DNA from: Sphingomonas parapaucimobilis NBRC 15100
GTDB lineage: Bacteria; Pseudomonadota; Alphaproteobacteria; Sphingomonadales; Sphingomonadaceae
Reading direction: 5' to 3'
NCBI RefSeq assembly: GCF_000787715.1
Contig: NZ_BBPI01000073.1
Span: forward strand, 1 to 64,000
Length of the DNA: 64,000 nucleotides
This document shows, in pieces, positions 9,192 through 17,795 of this stretch. The notes beneath the pieces are model-generated. The model worked only from the letters and a program-made list of their open reading frames with translations, ran no database searches and had not been told where the DNA came from. Each line of letters starts with the position of its first letter. Positions within the stretch are counted from its first letter, which is position 1. The translations under genes were made by a program, and so were the position numbers.

Positions 9192-10288
9192 TGCCGGCCA
9201 TTAATATTGCCATTGTCGGGGTAGGCAACTGCGCCAGCTCTCTCGTGCAGGGGCTTTCCTATTATCGCGAGGGTGCAAACGAAACGGTCGGGCTCATGCA
9301 TTGGGACTTGGGCGGCTATAAGCCGACCGATATCCATGTCGTAGCTGCTTGGGATATTGACCAACGAAAAGTCGGCAAGGACGTCGCAGAGGCAATCTTC
9401 GCCAAGCCCAATTGCACCACCGTCTTTTGCGAAACCGTGCCTCCCACGGGTACCAAGGTACGGATGGGGCATGTTCTTGACGGCGTCGCCGAACATATGT
9501 CGGATTATGACGATCATCGGACATTCCTGCTCGCCCGTGACAAGGAGGCCTCCAAAGCAGAGGTGGTCGCCGCCCTGCGCGAGACCAAGACCGATGTGCT
9601 GATGAACTATCTGCCGGTGGGTTCGCAGGCCGCCAGTGAGTTCTACGCCGAATGCGCGCTCGAGGCGGGCGTGGCGTTTGTGAACAACATTCCCGTGTTC
9701 ATTGCCAGTGACCCCGTGTGGGCGGAACGCTTCACCAAGGCTGGCGTGCCGATCATCGGCGACGACATCAAGGCGCAGCTCGGCGCCACCATCGTTCACC
9801 GCGTGCTCACCGATCTGTTCGCCAAGCGGGGCGTCAAGCTGGAGCGGACCTACCAGCTCAACACCGGCGGCAACACCGACTTCCTCAACATGTCCAATCA
9901 TCGCCGCCTTGCCTCGAAGAAAATCTCGAAGACCGAGGCGGTGCAGTCGGTCGCTGCGGAGCGGCTGCACGACGACAATGTTCATATTGGCCCGTCCGAC
10001 TATGTGCCTTGGCAAAATGACAACAAGATCTGCTTCCTGCGGATGGAAGGGACGATGTTCGGCGGTGTGCCGATGAACCTCGAGTTGCGCCTGTCCGTCG
10101 AGGACAGCCCGAACAGTGCAGGCGTCGCCATCGATATGATCCGGTGCGCCAAGCTGGCGAGGGATCGCGGTTTGGCGGGGCCGATCGACGCGGCCTCGGC
10201 GTATTTCTGCAAGCATCCGCGTATTCAGATGACCGATGACCTTGCGGCGCAGGCAGTCGACGAGTTCATTGCCGTAGCGGCGGAATGA
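9191..10288 (+). CDS. ino1: myo-Inositol-1(3)-phosphate synthase
   Basis: 365 residues, the compact prokaryotic (actinobacterial/archaeal) form. It converts glucose-6-phosphate to inositol-phosphate with bound NAD+. The N-terminal Rossmann motif is clear (IAIVGVGNCASSLVQGL, about 6-22). Other family blocks are VLMNYLPVGSQ, FVNNIPVFIASDP, GDDIKAQLGATIVHRVL and TYQLNTGGNTDFLNM, the catalytic and NAD-binding core. It is translationally coupled on both sides: TAATG with the upstream phosphotransferase and ATGA with the downstream nucleotidyltransferase. It supplies the inositol-phosphate that this three-gene unit evidently builds on. Such synthases are uncommon in alphaproteobacteria. Confidence 0.93.
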   Translation: MPAINIAIVGVGNCASSLVQGLSYYREGANETVGLMHWDLGGYKPTDIHVVAAWDIDQRKVGKDVAEAIFAKPNCTTVFCETVPPTGTKVRMGHVLDGVAEHMSDYDDHRTFLLARDKEASKAEVVAALRETKTDVLMNYLPVGSQAASEFYAECALEAGVAFVNNIPVFIASDPVWAERFTKAGVPIIGDDIKAQLGATIVHRVLTDLFAKRGVKLERTYQLNTGGNTDFLNMSNHRRLASKKISKTEAVQSVAAERLHDDNVHIGPSDYVPWQNDNKICFLRMEGTMFGGVPMNLELRLSVEDSPNSAGVAIDMIRCAKLARDRGLAGPIDAASAYFCKHPRIQMTDDLAAQAVDEFIAVAAE

Positions 10289-11007
10289 TCGAAACCGGTA
10301 TCGTTCTCGCGGCAGGCGAAGGCTCACGCCTTCGCACTGTCGCCCCGCTCAAGCCGCTCTGCCACGTAAGCGGGCGGACACTGCTTGCCCATGCCGTGTC
10401 CGGCATGGCGCAGGCGGGGTTGGCCCGGACGGTCGTGGTCGTCGGCTATGAGGCAGAGACGATCGAGGCCTATGTCGCGGCGGAAGACTGGCCGATCAAA
10501 GTCGAAACCGTACGGGTAAAGGATCATCGCCATCCCAACGGCTCGTCGTTGCTCGCAGCGGAACCACTGTTGTACGGTGAGGAGGCGGTCCTTGCGATGT
10601 GCGACCATCTCGTCGAACCGGAATTCTATCGGCGAATGGCCCATGCCGATACGGGGGGCGGCGCATCGCTCGGAATCGACCGTCGGATCGATCACGACTG
10701 GATCGATCTTGACGATGTGACGTGCGCTCAGACGGATGGCGACCGCTTGGTCAGCATTGGCAAGGGACTCGCGGTATATGATTGCTTTGATACGGGTGTC
10801 TTTGCTGTTGGCAAGGGTCTGTTCGACGCACTCCGCGGATTGGAAAAGCCCTCTCTGACCGAAGGTATGCGGCGCCTGGCAGCCGACCAAGCTGCTGGCA
10901 TCAGCGATTGCAGCGATCTTGGATGGATAGATGTGGACGATGAGCGGGCATGGCGCATTGCAGAAACGTGGCTCACCACACGTCGTCGCAGCACAGGCGA
11001 TGCTTAG
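10285..11007 (+). CDS. Sugar-phosphate nucleotidyltransferase, probably CTP:inositol-1-phosphate cytidylyltransferase
   Basis: 240 residues of the NTP_transferase fold. The signature LAAGEGSRLR lies at 8-17 with the conserved Lys23 (PLKPL); MCDHLVEP carries the metal-binding Asp. Length and form fit the cytidylyltransferases that activate inositol-1-phosphate to CDP-inositol in di-myo-inositol phosphate synthesis, and LicC-like enzymes are the main alternative. Its start overlaps the end of ino1 (ATGA). Having ino1 and a CDP-alcohol phosphotransferase in the same coupled operon makes inositol-phosphate the most likely substrate; this is inference from context. A 3' hairpin-forming sequence near 11068-11092 lacks a T run. 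Confidence 0.75.
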   Translation: MIETGIVLAAGEGSRLRTVAPLKPLCHVSGRTLLAHAVSGMAQAGLARTVVVVGYEAETIEAYVAAEDWPIKVETVRVKDHRHPNGSSLLAAEPLLYGEEAVLAMCDHLVEPEFYRRMAHADTGGGASLGIDRRIDHDWIDLDDVTCAQTDGDRLVSIGKGLAVYDCFDTGVFAVGKGLFDALRGLEKPSLTEGMRRLAADQAAGISDCSDLGWIDVDDERAWRIAETWLTTRRRSTGDA

Positions 11008-11120
11008 AGCACCTAACAGAACGGCACCGTGCGGGAATTTAAGCGTCGGTTTGGCATGACCAGACCGCTTCTCCCCGATGATCTCGGGGAAGAGAATAAG
11101 CATGGCGTGGAAACTGCGGA

Positions 11121-11372
11121 TTATGCAGCCTGTGCGTTCGGCTGATCTGCCGACGGCATCCAGTTCCAGGGCATGAGTTCGTCCCAGCGGCTGGTTGGCC
11201 AGTCGCTTGCGACCGTGGCGATGACGTCGGCGATATAGGGCTGCGGATCGACACCGTTGGCCTTGCAGAACCTGCCCCGGCGAAGGCCGGGGTCTGCAAG
11301 ACGGCGTAGATAGCTGCGGCGCGCTCGCCGTCTGCGCGAGAACCGACGAACAACCAGTTGCGACGCCCCGCT
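11121..11372 (-). pseudogene. IS66-family transposase TnpC, C-terminal fragment interrupted by a 23-nt repeat
   Basis: The upstream piece reads [20 protein letters not shown] then YAVLQT. After a short insertion the frame changes and continues [20 protein letters not shown], then [12 protein letters not shown], ending at TAA 11121-11123. These are the DDE and IS66 C-terminal regions; most of the protein is absent. The frame shift equals the 23-base insert. It is fused upstream to an IS3 OrfB remnant. Confidence 0.82.
11268..11290. repeat. Short REP-like palindrome inserted in the IS66 remnant
   Basis: The 23 inserted bases supply most of the palindrome CCCCGGCGAAGGCCGGGG, a sequence type common between genes in sphingomonads. 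Deleting the 23 bases restores the IS66 frame (YAVLQT joined to CKANG). Boundaries are ambiguous by a few bases. Its length equals that of the insert at 1826-1848. Confidence 0.68.
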
Positions 11373-11375
11373 TCG

Positions 11376-11990
11376 ATCTTGCAGGAACGCCCGGCGCGCT
11401 TGTGCCGGTGTTCTGTTGCCCAGCGTCGAGTGCGGCCTGACATTGTTATAGTCGTAGCGCCAGACAGCCAGCTTGCGCCGAGCGTCTCCGAGGCTGTCGA
11501 ACAGCTCCTCATTCAGGAGCTCCTCGCGCCGCGACCCATGGAACGATTCAATGAACGCATTCTGCTGCGGCCTGCCAGGATCGATGGTGTGCCACTCGAC
11601 CGTGTTCTACGCTGGCCCACGTCAGGATCGCCCGGCTGGCGAACCCGTTCCGTTATCGCTGACGATGCAAGCCGGTTTGCCATACAGACGCACCAGCGTG
11701 TCCAGCTCGCGCGCCACCCTCACGCCCAAGATGCCGGTGTCGCCCAGCAGGCACAGGTTTTCCCGGCAGGCGTCTTCATTGATCGCCAGGATACGCAGCC
11801 GACGGTAAGCGCCGAAAGTCTCGGCCGCGAAGTCCATCGACCAGGGATTGCTCGGCCGCAGTGGCACAGGCATCGGCGTCCGGCTGCCGCGGGTCCGGGC
11901 GCCGAGGCACCGACAGACCCTCCTCCCGGTATAGCCGGTAGAGCTTCTTGTGGTTCATCATGTGCCTCTTGCGTTCGAGCATGACGCCGA
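11376..11990 (-). pseudogene. IS3-family OrfB transposase remnant with several frameshifts
   Basis: Reading from about 11990 down, pieces in different frames match IS3 (IS407-group) OrfB: VMLERKRHMMNHKKLYRLYR, then PWSMDFAAETFGAYRRLRI (first catalytic Asp), YGKPACIVSDNGT (second Asp), then [19 protein letters not shown] (catalytic Glu) and [19 protein letters not shown]. The frame changes around 11640 (one base missing after AACGGAACGG) and again near 11605, and the 5' end is lost. It is joined to the IS66 fragment on its 3' side. No OrfA is adjacent. Confidence 0.85.
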
Positions 11991-12534
11991 CCCGCCCTCA
12001 TAAACCATGGACCGGCGTAAGGAGGGCTGCCGCCCTGCCCGACCATGTCTTCACCAATCCGCGACCAACCGATGCCCATGATTTCCCACTACCATAGCAC
12101 TGCGCACTAGCCCCAGCCTTCCGTGGATCCATCTTGTCGGACTTGAGCCATCGATGTTCGTGAAACCTATTCAGCGAGCCATTTTGATCTCGATTGAAAT
12201 TTAAGGCCAATGGCCAAGCTCCAACGAAAATTTTCGACATGGCGGGGAGCTATCGGTGGATTGCCAGACCTTCTCGTTCGGCCCCCTCGACGATGCAGGA
12301 TATGGCTATACCTTTGATACGGAAAGACAATTGAAGGATCTTTGTCGGATAGCCATTGCGTGGGCAAAAGCGTCGACGCACCGAACACCCAGAATACTCC
12401 AATGAAATCATTATGTTGCGCAAAGACGTCATTAGACGGCCATTTCTTTCAAATTCATTTGTCAGGCATTTGGCTTTGTGCCATGTAGCGCTCGAACCGC
12501 ATTTTAGCGGACAGACATTTTGGGGGGAGGATCT
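11991..12534. other. Intergenic region upstream of the first TonB receptor
   Basis: About 540 bases with no recognised gene. The part up to about 12100 looks like edge DNA of the IS3 remnant. The part from 12240 is less GC-rich and probably carries the receptor promoter. The strong ribosome binding site GGGGGGAGG at 12522-12530 fixes the receptor start at 12535. Confidence 0.45.
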
Positions 12535-15375
12535 ATGCGAGATATTGCATCGCGCTGGCTGTTCGGCGCGTCCGTCGTTGCGATCGCAACTGGTGGCATT
12601 CATAACATCGCCCATGCGCAAACCGCCGTTGCGCCGCCCAAGCGCGGTGCCGAGCTTCACGTGGAGCAGGGTCGCGATCCGAGCCAGCCGACCGGCGCGC
12701 TCAATGCGGCGCAGATCGCCGAACAAGGGGTTTCGGATCAGGACATCGTGGTAACCGGCGTTCGGGAATCGCTGCGATCGGCGCAGGCGCTGAAGCGAAA
12801 CGCCAATCAAATCATCGACTCGGTGCAGGCGCAGGACATCGGCAAGCTGCCCGACGCCAACACGACCGAAGCGTTGCAACGCATCACCGGTGTGCAGATC
12901 CAGCGCCGCTACGGCGAAGGCGCGACCGACTTCGATCACCGTACCTCGCCCGCCATCACGGTGCGCGGCCTTACCCAGGTGCAGAACTTCCTCGACGGCC
13001 GCGCGATCTATTCGGCATCGGGTGGCCGCGCCTTCGATCTGGAAGGCATTCCCCCCGAATTGCTGGGCGGCATTGACGTCTACAAGAACGCCCCCGCCAA
13101 TATCATCGAGGGCGGCGTCGGCGCGGCGGTGAACCTGCGCACCCGCCTGCCCTTCGACCAGCCCGGCCAGACGATCAGCGGAACGCTGCGCGGCAACTAT
13201 TATGACCGCGTCGACAAGTTCGGCTATTCGGCCTCCGGTCTGTACAGCAACCGCTTCGACACCGGCATCGGCGAGATCGGCGTCCTGTTCAACGCCGTCT
13301 ATTCGACCGCACATTACCGCCAGGACGGCATCCTCGCGAACCCGCAGCAGCCGATACCGGCCGGCAGCGTTTCCGGCGCGCCCGCCAATGCCAAGGCGCC
13401 GATGGGGATGCAGGTCTATGACGATCTGGGCGACCGCCGCCGCCTGGGCATCGCCAGCGCGATTCAGTGGCAGGCCGCCGACAATCTGTTGATCACCGGC
13501 CAGTATCAGCTCGCGAAATACTGGTTCAATCGGCGCGGAGCCTATTATTACACGGTCAATGGGGGCAGCGAGTCGAACCCGCTGCCGGGTTCGACCTTCA
13601 CCTTCAACAAGGAAGGCTATGCGACTTCCGGCTCGCTGCGAGGGCAGAATTTCGAAACCGGGCGTTTCGACCAGGAGCTGTGGAGCCAGAGCCAGAACTT
13701 CACCCTGGCCGCCGAATGGCAGGCGACGGACCGCGCCAAGGTTCATTTCGACGCCCAGTATCTGAAGAGCTATTACAACGCCGACCGCAACGGCCATGTC
13801 CTGTCGCTGTTCACCGCAACCGGGCAGAACACGCCCACCGGATCGCCGCATCCGTCCACCATCGACTTCGACCTGCGCGGCAGCCGCCCGCAATGGGATG
13901 TGCGCGACAAGGCGCTGCTCAGCAATCCGGCCAACTACACCACGCCGTTCATCGCCGATGCGCTCCAGCGCAACGACGCGGACACGCTCGCGCTGGCCTA
14001 TGACATCGAATATGATCTGGAGGGCGGCTTCCTGCAGAAACTGCGCGGCGGTGCGCGCTATTCGGACAATTCGATCGATCTGCGCGGCACCTGGAATGGC
14101 GTTTGCCTCTATGCGACCGGACCGGATCCGTCCTGTTCGGCCAAGGACGGCACCCCGCTGATCCCGCTCAGCCGCAATCCCCAGCTGGCGATGCCGGGGC
14201 CGTCCAAGAATTTCTTCGACGGACGCAGCGTGACCGGCGGGTTCCTCTATCCCGCCTTCCCCGCTGGCGACGGAGTCTGGGCACAGACCAAGGCGCTGTA
14301 CGCGCTGTTCGGGGCGCAGACCAAGGACGCCTTCACGCCCGGCGATCTGAATTCGCAGACCGAGAAGACCTATACTGCCTGGGGCACGGTCGATTACGCG
14401 TTCGAAGGCGCGGGCCTGCGCTTCGATGGCGGCGTCGGCGTCCGGCTGGTGAAGACCGACCTCACCTCGTTCGGGACGCAGTTCAACTCCAACGGGACCA
14501 GCTCGCCGCTCTCGATCCAGAACAGCTACACCCGCGCGCTGCCCAGTGTGAACCTGCGGGCGCGGATCACCGAAGAGTTCCAGATGCGCTTCGCCTATTC
14601 AAAGGGGCTGGCGCGGCCGAACTTCGACCAGCTGTCCACGAACCTGACGCTGAACAACCCCAATCAGATCAATCCGATCACCGGGCGTCCCAGCGCCAAT
14701 TCGGGTAATCCGCGCCTGCGCCCGATTTCCTCGAACAATTTCGATCTGACGGCGGAATGGTATTTTGCTCCCGCCGGATCGCTGACCGGCGGCCTGTTCT
14801 ACAAGAAGGTCGACGGCTTTCTGGCCAGCGGCGTGATTGTCCAGAATTTCCAGGGGCGCGCCTATGACGTCAATACCGTGCTCAATTCGGGCAAGGGGAC
14901 CGTCAAGGGTGCGGAGATCGGCTATCAACAGTTCTTCGACTTTCTGCCGGGCCTGCTCAGCGGCCTCGGCATGCAGGCGAATTACACCTATGTCGACTCC
15001 AACGTAACCAACCCGTTCGCCATTGCCGGTTCGGGCAACACCCAACTGCCGCTGGAGAAGCTGTCCAAGCATAATTACAATCTGATCGGCCTGTACGAAA
15101 AGGGGCCGCTGACCGCACGCCTCGCCTATAACTGGCGGTCGAGCTATCTTGACCAAACCTTCGGTGCGGGCACCAACCAGCCGCAATATGCCAAGCCCTA
15201 TGCATCACTGGATGCGTCGGTCAGCGTCAATCTGAACAGCCACATCGCGGTTTCCGCCGATGCGGTGAACCTGACCAACCGCATGAACGTCACATATATC
15301 GGCACCATGGGGCAGCCGCTTCAGTACCAGCTGAACGATCGCCGCTTCGGCCTGTCGCTCCGCGCAACCTATTGA
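12535..15375 (+). CDS. TonB-dependent outer-membrane receptor (halogenase-linked)
   Basis: 946 residues starting at ATG 12535, chosen for the GGGGGGAGG site just upstream. A signal peptide ends near AHAQ (about 29). A TonB-box-like segment (DIVVTGVRESLRSAQ) is followed by the plug domain (QIIDSVQAQDIGKLPDAN, TEALQRITGVQIQR, ITVRGL) and a 22-strand-type barrel ending in an aromatic residue (GLSLRATY). It belongs to the Caulobacter/Sphingomonas-type TBDR group. It is followed by a strong hairpin and then DUF6445 and a flavin halogenase on the same strand, a pairing seen repeatedly in this order of bacteria. It presumably imports the ligand those enzymes act on, possibly a carbohydrate or an aromatic compound. 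Confidence 0.9.
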   Translation: MRDIASRWLFGASVVAIATGGIHNIAHAQTAVAPPKRGAELHVEQGRDPSQPTGALNAAQIAEQGVSDQDIVVTGVRESLRSAQALKRNANQIIDSVQAQDIGKLPDANTTEALQRITGVQIQRRYGEGATDFDHRTSPAITVRGLTQVQNFLDGRAIYSASGGRAFDLEGIPPELLGGIDVYKNAPANIIEGGVGAAVNLRTRLPFDQPGQTISGTLRGNYYDRVDKFGYSASGLYSNRFDTGIGEIGVLFNAVYSTAHYRQDGILANPQQPIPAGSVSGAPANAKAPMGMQVYDDLGDRRRLGIASAIQWQAADNLLITGQYQLAKYWFNRRGAYYYTVNGGSESNPLPGSTFTFNKEGYATSGSLRGQNFETGRFDQELWSQSQNFTLAAEWQATDRAKVHFDAQYLKSYYNADRNGHVLSLFTATGQNTPTGSPHPSTIDFDLRGSRPQWDVRDKALLSNPANYTTPFIADALQRNDADTLALAYDIEYDLEGGFLQKLRGGARYSDNSIDLRGTWNGVCLYATGPDPSCSAKDGTPLIPLSRNPQLAMPGPSKNFFDGRSVTGGFLYPAFPAGDGVWAQTKALYALFGAQTKDAFTPGDLNSQTEKTYTAWGTVDYAFEGAGLRFDGGVGVRLVKTDLTSFGTQFNSNGTSSPLSIQNSYTRALPSVNLRARITEEFQMRFAYSKGLARPNFDQLSTNLTLNNPNQINPITGRPSANSGNPRLRPISSNNFDLTAEWYFAPAGSLTGGLFYKKVDGFLASGVIVQNFQGRAYDVNTVLNSGKGTVKGAEIGYQQFFDFLPGLLSGLGMQANYTYVDSNVTNPFAIAGSGNTQLPLEKLSKHNYNLIGLYEKGPLTARLAYNWRSSYLDQTFGAGTNQPQYAKPYASLDASVSVNLNSHIAVSADAVNLTNRMNVTYIGTMGQPLQYQLNDRRFGLSLRATY

Positions 15376-15381
15376 TCCCCA

Positions 15382-15422
15382 CCTGCCGGCATGGTCTGAC
15401 CATCGGGCCATGCCGGCATTTT
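15382..15422 (+). terminator. Rho-independent terminator or attenuator after the TonB receptor
   Basis: An 11-bp perfect stem (TGCCGGCATGG at 15382-15392 with CCATGCCGGCA at 15406-15416), a 13-base loop and six T at 15417-15422. It lies only 22 bases before the DUF6445 start, so it may reduce rather than block expression of the downstream pair. Confidence 0.85.
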
Positions 15423-15444
15423 TCGTCAGGGGTTGGGAATAGTC

Positions 15445-16161
15445 ATGGCCACGGCGCCCGCGCTGGAATTTGCGATCGATGCAGTGCCGACCATTCGCCA
15501 TATCGGCCATGAGCGCGAGCCGGTGGTGATTTTGGACGGAGCAACAGGATGGGTCGAGCATTTGCGCGACTTCGCCGCGACCAAATCCACCTTTGCCCCC
15601 GCAGCCACGGTGGGCAGCGCCTATCCCGGGCTGCTCGGTCCTGCACCCGTTGCCTATGTCGATGCGATGGTGCGCCGCGTCCTGCCGCTGATTTCGACCC
15701 ATTTCACGGGCACGCCGGTTCGCCCCGCCCGCGCGCGCGGCAATTTCTCGCTGGTCACGACCGATCCCGCCGCCCTGACCGAGGATCAGCGCGTGCCGCA
15801 TGTCGACACGGCCGACCGGCTGCAATTCGCGACCGTCCATTTCCTGGCAACCGACAATGACGACGGCACCGCCTTTTTCCGCCACCGCACCACCGGTTTC
15901 GAGACATTGGATGCAGAGCGTCTGCCCCGATATCATGCCGCACGCGCGGACGATCCACCACCGCCCGCTGGCTATTGCACCGATGGCGATGCCGCCTTCG
16001 AGATGATCGACGTCATTGCCGCCCGGCCCGACCGGCTGATCCTCTACCGTGCGAACCTGCTGCACTCGGGATGGATCACCCGCCTGCCCGCCCACGCCGC
16101 AGACCCCGGAATGGGGCGGCTGACCGGCAATCTGTTCCTCCAATGCAGGCTGGCGGCATGA
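15445..16161 (+). CDS. DUF6445 family protein
   Basis: 238 residues from ATG 15445, preceded by GGGA; an in-frame TTG at 15433 is less likely. It resembles the DUF6445 group, small soluble proteins found beside TBDR/halogenase genes in sphingomonads and caulobacters. The pattern HVDTADRLQFATVHFL, followed after about 80 residues by NLLHSGWITR, looks like the H-x-D ... H metal site of the 2-oxoglutarate/Fe(II) dioxygenase fold, so a hydroxylase-like role is plausible. This is my inference. Its stop overlaps the halogenase start (ATGA at 16158), so the two are coupled. Confidence 0.75.
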   Translation: MATAPALEFAIDAVPTIRHIGHEREPVVILDGATGWVEHLRDFAATKSTFAPAATVGSAYPGLLGPAPVAYVDAMVRRVLPLISTHFTGTPVRPARARGNFSLVTTDPAALTEDQRVPHVDTADRLQFATVHFLATDNDDGTAFFRHRTTGFETLDAERLPRYHAARADDPPPPAGYCTDGDAAFEMIDVIAARPDRLILYRANLLHSGWITRLPAHAADPGMGRLTGNLFLQCRLAA

Positions 16162-17666
16162 GCGGCGATGCTCCCATCGGCCGGATCGCCATCATCGGCG
16201 GAGGTACCGCGGGCTGGATGGCCGCCGCCGCGCTGGCCCGCGTGCTGGGACCAGAGGGTCCCGCGATTACCCTGGTCGAATCCGAGGAAATCGGCACCGT
16301 CGGTGTCGGCGAGGCCACCATCCCGCCGATCCAGGCCTTCAACGCGCTGCTCGGCATCGACGAAGACGATTTCATCCGGGCGACCCAAGGGACCTTCAAG
16401 CTGGGGATCGAATTCGTCGACTGGTTGCGCCCCGGCCATCGCTATTTCCACCCCTTCGGGGTCTACGGCATCGACAAGGGCGCCATCCCATTCGAGGCGA
16501 TGTGGCAGCGGCTGCGGCTGGCAGGCGAAGCCCTGCCGCTCGAGGCCTATTCGATCTGCGCGGCGGCGGCCCGTAGCGGGCGGTTCATGCGGCCCCAGCC
16601 CGGCAACACCCCGCTCGCGCATATCGGCTATGCCTTTCATTTCGACGCGGCGCTCTATGCCCGTTTCCTGCGCGGCCATGCCGAAGCCGCCGGTGTTCGC
16701 CGCGAGGAAGGTCGCGTCGTATCGGTCGAACGCGGCGGCCCGCGTGATTTTATCGAAGCCGTCATGCTGGCCGATGGGCGCCGGATCGCGGCCGACCTCT
16801 TCATCGATTGTTCGGGCTTTCGCGGTCTGCTGATCGACGATGCCATGGGCGCGGGGTTCGAGGATTGGGGGCATTGGCTGCCCAATGACCGCGCGGTTGC
16901 AGTGCCCACCGCCAACGCCGGACCGCCAGCGCCCTTCACCCGCTCGACCGCGCATGGGGCGGGCTGGCAATGGCGTATCCCGCTTCAGCACCGCACGGGC
17001 AATGGCCTGGTCTATGCCAGCCGCCACCTGTCCGATGACGAGGCCGTAGCGACGTTGCTCGCTCATCTCGACGGTGCGCCGCTGGCCGATCCACGTCCCT
17101 TGCATTTCCGCACCGGACGGCGCGACCGGTTCTGGATTGGCAACTGCGTGGCCCTGGGGCTGGCCGGGGGCTTCCTGGAGCCTTTGGAGTCGACGAGCAT
17201 CCATCTGATCCAGGCGGGGATCGCCCGATTGTTGGAAATGCTGCCCACCCAGGCGTTCGAACCGGCGGATACACGCCGCTACAACCGGTTGATGGCGGCG
17301 GAATTCGACAGCGTTCGCGACTTCCTCATCCTGCATTTCCACGCCACCGAACGGCGCGACACGGCCTATTGGCGGGAATTGGCAAGCATGGACATCCCCG
17401 AAACGCTGGCCGAGCGGCTGGCCATTTATGCCCGCACGGGCCGGGTCTATCGCGAAGCGGACGAGTTGTTCACCAAGACCAGCTGGCTGGCCGTGATGGA
17501 CGGACAGGGCCTGATCGCAAGCGGCCATGATCCGCTGGCTCAGGGTATGCCGATGGACGAACTCCGCGCCCGGCTGGACCGGATTGCGGCGGTGACGCAG
17601 GCGGCGGCCGGACACATGGCCGCCCATGCGGACTTCCTCGCGCGACATTGTTCCGCCCGGAACTGA
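16158..17666 (+). CDS. Flavin-dependent halogenase, tryptophan-halogenase family
   Basis: 502 residues. FAD-binding motif IAIIGGGTAGWMAAAAL at the N-terminus (G-x-G-x-x-G type); conserved Lys at about 81 (TQGTFKLGIEF), equivalent to the PrnA/RebH Lys79 that directs the halogenating species; halogenase signature WQWRIP at 270-275; Glu at about 344 in EPLESTSIHL. All catalytic features are present, so it should be active with FADH2 from a separate flavin reductase; none is adjacent. Substrates of these TBDR-linked halogenases are mostly unknown; one, BrvH, halogenates free indole. The start at 16158 is set by the ATGA overlap with the DUF6445 gene. A minus-strand relative lies at 26263-27795. 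Confidence 0.92.
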   Translation: MSGDAPIGRIAIIGGGTAGWMAAAALARVLGPEGPAITLVESEEIGTVGVGEATIPPIQAFNALLGIDEDDFIRATQGTFKLGIEFVDWLRPGHRYFHPFGVYGIDKGAIPFEAMWQRLRLAGEALPLEAYSICAAAARSGRFMRPQPGNTPLAHIGYAFHFDAALYARFLRGHAEAAGVRREEGRVVSVERGGPRDFIEAVMLADGRRIAADLFIDCSGFRGLLIDDAMGAGFEDWGHWLPNDRAVAVPTANAGPPAPFTRSTAHGAGWQWRIPLQHRTGNGLVYASRHLSDDEAVATLLAHLDGAPLADPRPLHFRTGRRDRFWIGNCVALGLAGGFLEPLESTSIHLIQAGIARLLEMLPTQAFEPADTRRYNRLMAAEFDSVRDFLILHFHATERRDTAYWRELASMDIPETLAERLAIYARTGRVYREADELFTKTSWLAVMDGQGLIASGHDPLAQGMPMDELRARLDRIAAVTQAAAGHMAAHADFLARHCSARN

Positions 17667-17675
17667 TCCGGGCGG
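17653..17675 (+). terminator. Hairpin spanning the halogenase stop codon
   Basis: A 9-bp perfect stem CCGCCCGGA / TCCGGGCGG with a 5-base loop that contains the stop codon. There is no T run, so it is more likely a 3'-end stabilising or Rho-associated structure than a classic terminator. Confidence 0.4.
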
Positions 17676-17795
17676 CCACCATCATCTGCAGGTCGTGATC
17701 AACGAGCCCCGATCCCAATCATTCTGACGACCGCATGGAAAATCTCCGAAGCTTCGGTGCAAATTCCGACAAAATATATTTAATTTTATATAATC

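Noticed and set aside
12250-13893. Long minus-strand open frame of 547 codons
   Set aside because: It is the antisense shadow of the TonB receptor at 12535-15375: low-complexity Arg/Gly/Val-rich product, no family motif, no ribosome site.
15975-16157. Earlier in-frame start for the first halogenase
   Set aside because: The extra 61 residues are Arg/Pro-rich and overlap the DUF6445 gene; the FAD motif begins just after ATG 16158, which overlaps the DUF6445 stop.
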